Of a DNA stretch of 12,370 nt, positions 5,860 through 12,370 are shown in pieces. The DNA is from CAVBBU01 sp963593765 (GTDB taxonomy: Bacteria > Bacillota > Clostridia > Lachnospirales > Lachnospiraceae). Below the pieces are notes generated by a model. The model did no database searches and was not told the DNA's origin. It saw nothing but the letters and a program-made list of their open reading frames with translations. Position 1 is the first letter of the stretch; each line of letters begins with the position of its first letter. Location of the stretch: NCBI GenBank assembly GCA_963593765.1, contig CAVBBU010000063.1, positions 1-12,370 of the forward strand, in the 5' to 3' direction. The translations under genes and the position numbers were made by a program.

Positions 5860-6656
5860 TGCTAGAATTACAAAATATATACAAGACCTTTAATCCGGGA
5901 ACTGTTAATGAAAAGAGAGCATTAGAGAATCTTAATCTTTCACTTAATGATGGAGATTTCGTAACTATTATAGGGGGCAATGGTGCCGGAAAGTCTACTA
6001 TGCTTAATGCCATATCGGGTGTATGGAAGATAGATAGCGGAAAGATAATTATAGACGGAAAGGACATAACCAAGCTTCCGGAATATAAGAGAGCAGCATT
6101 TCTTGGAAGAGTATTTCAGGATCCTATGTTTGGAACTGCAGCCGATATGGGTATAGAGGAGAATCTTGCTCTTGCCTTTAGACGTGGAAGCAGACATACA
6201 CTTAGAAGCGGAATTACTAATAAAGAAAGAGCACTTTATAAGGATTCTCTTGCAAGGCTGGGGCTTGGACTTCAAAGCCGTATGACATCTAAGGTAGGAC
6301 TTTTATCTGGCGGACAAAGACAGGCACTTACACTTCTTATGGCAACACTTAAAAAGCCAAAGCTTCTTTTACTTGATGAGCATACAGCAGCACTTGACCC
6401 AAAGACAGCAAAAAAGGTGCTGGAGCTTACTCAAGAGATAGTAAATGAGCAGCATTTAACAGCACTTATGGTAACTCATAATATGAAGGATGCTATAGCT
6501 ATCGGGAATCGTTTGATTATGATGCACGAAGGGCATATAATATATGATGTAAGAGATGAAGAAAAAATGAAGCTTAAGGTTGAGGATCTCTTACTTAAAT
6601 TCGAGCAGGCAAGCGGTGGAGAGTTTGCAAATGACAGGATGCTGCTTGCAGATTAA
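5859..6656 (+). CDS. ABC transporter ATP-binding protein, TrpZ-like, 265 aa
   Basis: Cytoplasmic ATPase that drives the importer. All motifs are present in order: Walker A GGNGAGKST (39-47), Q-loop Gln87, signature LSGGQ (149-153), Walker B LLLLDE (169-174) with catalytic Glu174, D-loop region 'AALD' (177-180) and switch His207 in 'MVTHN'. Length is normal for the family. The start overlaps the permease stop by one base, and AGGGAGGTG lies upstream within the permease gene. The next gene begins 20 nt after the stop. Confidence 0.95.
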   Translation: MLELQNIYKTFNPGTVNEKRALENLNLSLNDGDFVTIIGGNGAGKSTMLNAISGVWKIDSGKIIIDGKDITKLPEYKRAAFLGRVFQDPMFGTAADMGIEENLALAFRRGSRHTLRSGITNKERALYKDSLARLGLGLQSRMTSKVGLLSGGQRQALTLLMATLKKPKLLLLDEHTAALDPKTAKKVLELTQEIVNEQHLTALMVTHNMKDAIAIGNRLIMMHEGHIIYDVRDEEKMKLKVEDLLLKFEQASGGEFANDRMLLAD

Positions 6657-6676
6657 AAACATAAGGAGGCTACATT

Positions 6677-7312
6677 ATGAGTAAAAAGCTAGTTATAACT
6701 ATAGAAAGAGAATATGGCAGCGGCGGAAGGATGATAGGTAAGGCTCTTTCAGAGAAGCTAGGCATACCTTATTATGATGACGATATTTTAGTTAAGGCCT
6801 CAGAGCAGTCAGCAGTAGGTGAGCAGTACTTTCGTATGAATGATGAAAAGCCGGGCAACAACCTACTCTATAGAATTATAGGCGGAGTTAGAAACAGCTT
6901 AGATAAGCCAACTACAGGAGAGCACATAGCATCTCCGGATAACCTATTTAAGCTGCAGTCAGCAGTTATCAGAGGACTTGCAGAGGAAGCACCATGTATA
7001 CTTATAGGTCGCTGCTCTGATTTCGTACTTGAGTCTGCAGAAAATATAGACTATGTTAGCCTATTTGTTTATGCTGATCTTCCAGCGAAGATTAAAAGAA
7101 CTATGGACGTAGACGGCATTGACACAAAGACAGCACTTGATAGAATACAAAAGACAAATAAAAAGAGAAGCAACTATTATAGATATTATACAGGTAATGA
7201 CTGGGACGATATGACACACTATGATATGCCTATTAATACAACAGAGCTTACTATAGATCAGTCAGTAGAGCTTATATTACATTATCTTAAGCTAAGAGGA
7301 TATGAGGTATGA
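6677..7312 (+). CDS. Cytidylate kinase-like family protein, 211 aa
   Basis: P-loop nucleotide-binding protein of the cytidylate-kinase-like family (PF13189 type), which is common in Clostridia and whose substrate is mostly unknown. Visible features are a strand-loop 'VITIEREYGSGGRMIG' (6-21) with the GSGG phosphate loop, 'ILIGRCSDFVL' (108-118), a lid-like basic segment rich in Lys, Arg and Tyr (159-171) and a C-terminal 'YDMPINT' (182-188). A housekeeping cytidylate kinase (Cmk) is expected elsewhere, so this need not act on CMP. AAGGAGG lies 8 nt before the ATG. The stop overlaps the aconitase start by 4 nt (ATGA), which implies translational coupling and links this protein to the enzyme that follows. 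Confidence 0.87.
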   Translation: MSKKLVITIEREYGSGGRMIGKALSEKLGIPYYDDDILVKASEQSAVGEQYFRMNDEKPGNNLLYRIIGGVRNSLDKPTTGEHIASPDNLFKLQSAVIRGLAEEAPCILIGRCSDFVLESAENIDYVSLFVYADLPAKIKRTMDVDGIDTKTALDRIQKTNKKRSNYYRYYTGNDWDDMTHYDMPINTTELTIDQSVELILHYLKLRGYEV

Positions 7313-9531
7313 TTAGGCTAAGCGAATCACCAGTTGTTATAGAAGCTGGTAGCAAAATTAGGAATGCTACTAGCGAGGATAAAAAATATAAAAATGGAAC
7401 TATAGCCTATGGCATATTAGCTGCACATAATACATCAAGTAGCAGCGATAAGCTAAGGCTGCGTTTTGACTGCCTTGCATCACATGATATAACCTATGTT
7501 GGTATTATTCAGACAGCTAAGGCAAGCGGTATGGAGAAATTTCCTATACCGTATGTTCTCACTAATTGCCACAATTCACTTTGTGCTGTTGGCGGTACTA
7601 TAAATGAAGATGACCATCTTTTTGGTCTTACATCAGCTAAGCATTATGGAGGTATATATGTACCTCCTCATATTGCTGTCATTCACCAGTATATGCGTGA
7701 GTGTATGGCTGGCTGTGGGAAAATGATACTAGGTTCTGATTCACATACTAGGTATGGAGCACTTGGAACTATAGCTATAGGCGAGGGCGGCGGTGAGCTG
7801 GTTAAGCAGCTGCTTTGCGACACCTACGACATAGACTATCCGGAGGTTGTCGCTGTATATTTGACTGGAAAGCCGCAGCCGGGAGTTGGACCGCAGGATA
7901 TAGCACTTGCAATCATAGGCAAGGTATTTAAAAATGGCTATGTTAAAAATAAGATAATGGAATTTGTAGGCTCCGGAGTTGCAGCTATGGATGCTGATTA
8001 CAGAATAGGCATAGATGTAATGACTACAGAAACTACATGCCTAAGCTCTATATGGCAGACAGATGATGAGACTAAAAAATATCTCGATATACATGGCAGA
8101 TCTGATGCCTACAAGGAGCTAAAGCCAGATGCTAATGCCTACTACGATGGACTTATAGAAATAGACCTAAGTAAGATTAAGCCTATGATAGCACTTCCAT
8201 TTCATCCTAGTAATGTATATGAGATAGAGGAGCTTATTGCAAGTCCTCTTGATATACTTGATGAGGTTGAAAGGGATGCTAAGGTTAGATTTGGAGAGGG
8301 CATTAGCTTTTCCTTAAAGGATAAGGTTAAAGGCGGTAAGCTTCATATCGAGCAAGGAATTATAGCAGGCTGTGCAGGTGGCACATATACCAGCATTGCC
8401 CAGGCGGCACATATACTAAAGGGCAAAAGCTGCGGTAATGATATATTTAATCTAAGCATATATCCTTCATCACAGCCGGTATATATGGAGCTTGTTAAAA
8501 AGGGCATGGTAACAGATATGATGGCAGCAGGTGCAGTTGTTAAGACAGCATTTTGCGGACCATGCTTTGGCGCAGGTGAAACTCCGGCTAATAATGAGCT
8601 AAGCATAAGACATACTACAAGAAACTTCCCTAACAGAGAGGGAAGTAAGCCGGGATTAGGTCAGCTATCCGGCGTTGCACTTATGGATGCTAGGTCTATA
8701 GCAGCAACTGCGATAAATAAGGGAGTTCTTACTCCTGCAACTGACGTGGCAGATGATTATCATGTTCCGGAATATGAATATGATAATAGTGTATATAAAA
8801 ATAGAATATATAATGGTTTTGGTACGCCAAAGATAGATGAAAAGGTTATATACGGCCCTAATATAAAGGACTGGCCTAGTATGCCTAGCCTTTCAGAAAA
8901 TATTCTTCTTAAGGTATGCTCAAAGATCCTAGATGCTGTTACAACTACAGATGAGCTTATTCCATCAGGGGAGACATCGTCATATAGATCTAATCCACTA
9001 GGGCTTGCAGAATATACGCTTTCAAGAAGAGACCCTGAGTATGTAGGTAGAGCAAAGGCAACTATAAATGATGGCATACCTACTAAGGCTCTTGATGCAA
9101 TTAAGAGTATAGATGGATTTAGTAATATTAATTCAGATGATATAGAGCTTGGAAGCTGTATATATGCTATTAAGCCGGGTGATGGCTCGGCAAGAGAGCA
9201 GGCTGCAAGCTGTCAAAGAGTTCTTGGCGGACTTGCAAATATAGCAAGTGAGTATGCAACAAAAAGATATCGCTCAAATGTTATAAACTGGGGCATGCTT
9301 CCTTTTATACTTGATGGCGAACCCAAGTTCGAGGTTTGCGATTTTATATTTGTACCGAATATAAAAGAGCAGCTTAGCGGCGATATGAAAAATATCAAGG
9401 CATTTGTTTTATCTGAAAATGCTGCAAAGGAAATAAAGCTTTCTATAGCTGATATGACAGATGAAGAAAGAGCCATAATAAAGGCTGGCTGTCTGATAAA
9501 CTATAATAAGCAAAAAGCAAAAATAAAATAG
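7309..9531 (+). CDS. Aconitase-family hydratase, 740 aa
   Basis: Probable aconitate hydratase (citrate to isocitrate), a [4Fe-4S] enzyme of the oxidative branch toward 2-oxoglutarate. Cluster ligands are Cys355 in 'IAGCAGG' and Cys416 and Cys419 in 'AFCGPCFG'. Other landmarks are 'GSDSHTRYGALG' (142-153), 'PEVVAVYLTGKPQPGV' (178-193), 'TRNFPNREGS' (437-446) and, in the C-terminal swivel domain, 'GDGSAREQAA' (624-633) and 'NVINWGMLPF' (657-666). All four aconitase domains appear present. It is clearly divergent from Bacillus AcnA and belongs to the shorter clostridial type, so homoaconitase or another hydro-lyase activity cannot be excluded. The adjacent citrate synthase makes aconitase the most likely role. 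The start is within the preceding gene (ATGA), with AGAGGA upstream. Confidence 0.9.
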   Translation: MIRLSESPVVIEAGSKIRNATSEDKKYKNGTIAYGILAAHNTSSSSDKLRLRFDCLASHDITYVGIIQTAKASGMEKFPIPYVLTNCHNSLCAVGGTINEDDHLFGLTSAKHYGGIYVPPHIAVIHQYMRECMAGCGKMILGSDSHTRYGALGTIAIGEGGGELVKQLLCDTYDIDYPEVVAVYLTGKPQPGVGPQDIALAIIGKVFKNGYVKNKIMEFVGSGVAAMDADYRIGIDVMTTETTCLSSIWQTDDETKKYLDIHGRSDAYKELKPDANAYYDGLIEIDLSKIKPMIALPFHPSNVYEIEELIASPLDILDEVERDAKVRFGEGISFSLKDKVKGGKLHIEQGIIAGCAGGTYTSIAQAAHILKGKSCGNDIFNLSIYPSSQPVYMELVKKGMVTDMMAAGAVVKTAFCGPCFGAGETPANNELSIRHTTRNFPNREGSKPGLGQLSGVALMDARSIAATAINKGVLTPATDVADDYHVPEYEYDNSVYKNRIYNGFGTPKIDEKVIYGPNIKDWPSMPSLSENILLKVCSKILDAVTTTDELIPSGETSSYRSNPLGLAEYTLSRRDPEYVGRAKATINDGIPTKALDAIKSIDGFSNINSDDIELGSCIYAIKPGDGSAREQAASCQRVLGGLANIASEYATKRYRSNVINWGMLPFILDGEPKFEVCDFIFVPNIKEQLSGDMKNIKAFVLSENAAKEIKLSIADMTDEERAIIKAGCLINYNKQKAKIK

Positions 9532-9541
9532 CGGAGATTAT

Positions 9542-11095
9542 ATGGCAAGTAATATAGATTATGAGAATAGACTAAAAAGAGCGAGACGAAAAAGAAATAA
9601 TGTATATCAAAAGGCTGTGCTGCTTATTATTGCACTGGTTGTACTTGTTGTAATAATTTCTATATCTATTTTTAGCTGTGCTAGCAAAAAAAAGAATACG
9701 TCAGCTACAAGCTCTAGCAGCCTTTCGATGCAGGAGGCATCTGAATCCATAGCAATGCAAAGGGAGCTAGAGGAGGAGAAAACAAAGCAGGCGGTTATAG
9801 ATTCTTACAGTAACCTTGGCATAGTACAGGTTGATGGCTATCTTAATATAAGAGAGAATGCAGATTCAAGCTCAGACATAATAGGTAAGCTCTATGATGG
9901 AAGCGGCTGTGAGATTCTTTCTTCTCCGTCTGATGGCTGGTATAAAATATCATCCGGCGGCATAGAGGGCTTTGTAAATAGCAGCTATATGCTTACAGGT
10001 GATGAGGCTAAAGAGGTCGGATATACCTATGTTAAAAAGAGAGCATTTATAAATACAGATAGACTTAATATAAGAAAAGAGCCATCTACAGACGCCGATG
10101 TTGTCGATACAGCACTTATGAATGAGAGGTATGAGGTTGTCGATGAAGAGGATGGCTGGGTACAGATATTAAGCGGATATATATCTGCCGACTATGTTAC
10201 AGTCGACTATGCTCTTAACGAGGCAAGAAAGCTAGACCTTAGAACCATGGTTTTAAATATGTATAACAACCTTGGTATATCTAATGTAGATAATTATCTT
10301 AATATAAGAGAAGAGCCTAGCGAGAATGCTACGGTGATAGGTAAGATGCCATCAAAGGCAGCAGGAGATATACTTGAAACTACAGAGGATGGTGCTTGGT
10401 ATAAGATTCAGTCGGGTGCTATAAAGGGCTATGTTAAGTCTGATTATATACTTACAGGAGAGGCAGCTAAGGACGAGGCATTAAGTCAGGCTACTCTTAT
10501 GGCTATAGTTGAGACTGATGTTTTAAATGCAAGAAGCGAGCCAAATACAGATGCTAAGATATGGACACAGATAAGCAATGCTCAGAGGTATCCGGTTGTA
10601 AGTCAGATGGATGGCTGGGTAGAGGTCGAGATGGAGGAGGATACAACAGCCTTCCTTGCAACGGACTATGTAGACGTTAGATATGCACTTCCGGAGGCAG
10701 TTAAGTTCTCAGCCCTTGAAGAGGCAAATGCAAGAAGAACGCAGATAGTCAACTTTGCACTTCAATTCCTTGGCAATCCATACGTATGGGGCGGAACTAG
10801 TCTTACAAATGGCTGTGACTGCTCAGGCTTTACGCTTTCTGTCATGGGACATTTTGGAGTATCTCTTCCACATTATTCTGGCTCACAGGCTAAGATGGGC
10901 AAGGCAGTTACATCCTCAGAGATGCGACCTGGAGATTTGGTATTCTATGCTAATTCATCAGGAACCATTAACCACGTTGGTATATATATAGGAAATGGAC
11001 AGATAGTAAATGCGGCGAGCAGACGAAGTGGTATTAAGATTTCTGCTTGGAATTATAGAACTCCTAAGGCTATAAGAAATGTACTGGGAGACTAG
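9542..11095 (+). CDS. Membrane-anchored SH3-repeat NlpC/P60 peptidase, 517 aa
   Basis: Cell-wall hydrolase. The N-terminus is basic (residues 10-19, KRARRKR-like), then a hydrophobic anchor spans 25-45. Cys46 follows a poor lipobox, so a signal anchor is more likely than a lipoprotein. Residues 60-90 look helical and charged. Four bacterial SH3 repeats follow (about 96-152, 164-222, 248-304 and 322-380), each with an 'LN.R' core and most with a 'DGWY/V' segment. The NlpC/P60 domain (about 400-517) has Cys427 in 'CDCSGF' and His478 in 'NHVGIYIGNG', with Asn490 as possible third residue. Such enzymes cut gamma-D-Glu-diaminopimelate bonds in peptidoglycan stems. GGAG lies 6 nt before the ATG. 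It sits between aconitase and citrate synthase, with gaps of 10 and 15 nt. Confidence 0.92.
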   Translation: MASNIDYENRLKRARRKRNNVYQKAVLLIIALVVLVVIISISIFSCASKKKNTSATSSSSLSMQEASESIAMQRELEEEKTKQAVIDSYSNLGIVQVDGYLNIRENADSSSDIIGKLYDGSGCEILSSPSDGWYKISSGGIEGFVNSSYMLTGDEAKEVGYTYVKKRAFINTDRLNIRKEPSTDADVVDTALMNERYEVVDEEDGWVQILSGYISADYVTVDYALNEARKLDLRTMVLNMYNNLGISNVDNYLNIREEPSENATVIGKMPSKAAGDILETTEDGAWYKIQSGAIKGYVKSDYILTGEAAKDEALSQATLMAIVETDVLNARSEPNTDAKIWTQISNAQRYPVVSQMDGWVEVEMEEDTTAFLATDYVDVRYALPEAVKFSALEEANARRTQIVNFALQFLGNPYVWGGTSLTNGCDCSGFTLSVMGHFGVSLPHYSGSQAKMGKAVTSSEMRPGDLVFYANSSGTINHVGIYIGNGQIVNAASRRSGIKISAWNYRTPKAIRNVLGD

Positions 11096-11110
11096 TATAA
11101 GGAGGGGCTT

Positions 11111-12370
11111 ATGCACGATAATTTTTTGGCACAATCATATGGAAAAAGTCAGATATATACAGACATTCCGAATAGGCTTTTTACTGAGTATGATGTAAAA
11201 AAAGGTCTTCGTAATGAGGACGGAACAGGTGTAAGAGTAGGTCTTACTAAGGTTTCTGATGTTGTCGGATATGAAATTATAGACGGCAAGAAAACAGATG
11301 TTCCAGGTAAGCTTTACTATAGAGGCTATAGCCTTTCAGACATCGTAAACACTCACCGTGAGTCTATATGTGAGTACGAGGAGGTTATGTTTTTGCTCCT
11401 GTTTGGATATCTTCCAAACAAGGTTGAGCTAGAGCACTTTAGAGAGATAGTTAAGGAGCAGTATTCACTTCCAGAGGAGTTTTTGGAGATGAATATTCTA
11501 AGGCTTCCAAGCAAGAACCTTATGAACAGGCTTCAGCATGCAGTGCTTACATTATATAATTATGATGATGACGCGGACAATGTTGACGTATACGAAACAT
11601 TAATCAAGGGAATAAGCCTTGCGGCAAAATTCCCTGCGATTATGTGCTATGCATATCAAAGCAAGAGACATTACTTTGACCACAAGTCGCTTTATATTCA
11701 TTATCCAAATAAAAATTATTCTATAGCAGAGAATATATTGCAGCTTCTTAGAGCAGACAAAAAGTTTTCTCAGAAGGAAGCAGCGCTTCTTGATACTATA
11801 CTTATAGTGCATGCTGACCATGGCGGTGGTAATAACTCTACCTTTACTAATGTACTTGTTTCATCTACCGGAACAGATATATATTCTTCAATCGCAGCAG
11901 CCATCGGCTCCCTAAAGGGACCTAAGCATGGCGGTGCAAATATACAGGTAGCACAGATGATGGATGCTGTTGTAGATGCTATAGGATATACAACCGACAG
12001 AAAGAAGATAGAGGATATAATCTGTAAGATACTAGATAAGGACTTTTTTGATAAGTCAGGACTTGTATATGGTTTTGGCCATGCAGTATATACCATATCA
12101 GATCCTAGAGCAGAGCTCCTTAGAGATACCTGCAAGGTAGTTGCACAGGAAAAGGAGCGTATGGATCAGTATAACTTCTTTATACTTTTTGAGGAGATAG
12201 CAAGAAAGATTCTATCAGAGAGAAGAGGAAAGCCTATAGCAAGCAATGTAGACTTCTTTAGTGGCTTTGCCTACGACATGCTAGGCATCCCAAGAGACCT
12301 CTATACACCGCTTTTTGCCTGTGCCAGAGTAACAGGCTGGGTTGCACATAACATAGAAAATAAGCTCTAC
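11111..12370 (+). CDS. gltA: Citrate synthase, C-terminus cut by the window edge (420 codons seen)
   Basis: Condenses acetyl-CoA and oxaloacetate to citrate. The catalytic triad of the (Si) citrate synthase family is visible: His273 in 'GPKHGGAN', His324 in 'GFGHAVYTISDPRA' and Asp381 in 'SNVDFFSG'. 'HADHGGGNNSTF' (234-245) and 'RVTGWVAH' (406-413) also match. The extended N-terminal part (1-60) and the DHGGGNNSTF variant are typical of clostridial citrate synthases. The frame is open to the last base; family length suggests a few tens of residues are missing. The start is set by AAGGAGG, 5 nt before the ATG and 3 nt after the preceding stop. The gene is last in the visible operon and forms a functional pair with the aconitase two genes upstream. 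Confidence 0.95.
   Translation, partial: MHDNFLAQSYGKSQIYTDIPNRLFTEYDVKKGLRNEDGTGVRVGLTKVSDVVGYEIIDGKKTDVPGKLYYRGYSLSDIVNTHRESICEYEEVMFLLLFGYLPNKVELEHFREIVKEQYSLPEEFLEMNILRLPSKNLMNRLQHAVLTLYNYDDDADNVDVYETLIKGISLAAKFPAIMCYAYQSKRHYFDHKSLYIHYPNKNYSIAENILQLLRADKKFSQKEAALLDTILIVHADHGGGNNSTFTNVLVSSTGTDIYSSIAAAIGSLKGPKHGGANIQVAQMMDAVVDAIGYTTDRKKIEDIICKILDKDFFDKSGLVYGFGHAVYTISDPRAELLRDTCKVVAQEKERMDQYNFFILFEEIARKILSERRGKPIASNVDFFSGFAYDMLGIPRDLYTPLFACARVTGWVAHNIENKLY

Overview
The window looks like a piece of a low-GC Gram-positive genome in class Clostridia, most likely family Lachnospiraceae. The reasons are heavy use of ATA and AGA codons, strong AGGAGG-type ribosome binding sites, two lipoproteins with Ser/Ala/Glu-rich linkers, a large Alu-domain-bearing SRP RNA, and a divergent aconitase next to a clostridial-type citrate synthase. 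I do not name a genus. I see no transposase, phage gene, CRISPR array or toxin-antitoxin pair.

Left part (1-3336), small stand-alone units. Bases 1-235 carry three inverted repeats in a row: a nested hairpin of about 115 nt with a possible pseudoknot arm, a 7-bp hairpin, and a stem of about 24 bp. I see no gene there. A minus-strand lipoprotein (264-1085) and a plus-strand secreted transglutaminase-like protein (1322-2116) diverge from an intergenic region in which both promoters can be read. That region also holds a 12-bp direct repeat and a near-palindrome. Next come the SRP RNA gene (about 2238-2484) behind a clear promoter and tRNA-Leu(CAA) (2708-2790) with a strong hairpin terminator. 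A PsiE-like membrane protein (2902-3336, minus) converges on the tRNA.

Middle (3337-3707). A 371-bp gene-free stretch holds small hairpins, short direct repeats and a near-consensus promoter (3644-3672).

Right part (3708-12370), one long plus-strand cluster. It begins with an ABC importer: a TrpX-type substrate-binding lipoprotein, a permease and an ATPase. A 184-bp structured gap separates the binding protein from the permease. From the permease onward the genes are packed with 1-4 nt overlaps or gaps of 10-20 nt. They encode a cytidylate-kinase-like P-loop protein, an aconitase-family hydratase, a membrane-anchored protein with four SH3 repeats and an NlpC/P60 peptidase domain, and a citrate synthase that runs off the right edge. 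Citrate synthase plus aconitase is the start of the oxidative branch to 2-oxoglutarate and glutamate. The tight packing suggests that this branch, the importer and a cell-wall hydrolase are co-expressed. The importer's ligand is not proven by the sequence.

Most genes belong to known families. The parts least explained are the structured element at 1-127, the regulatory DNA between the divergent genes and upstream of the importer, and the unusual operon composition.
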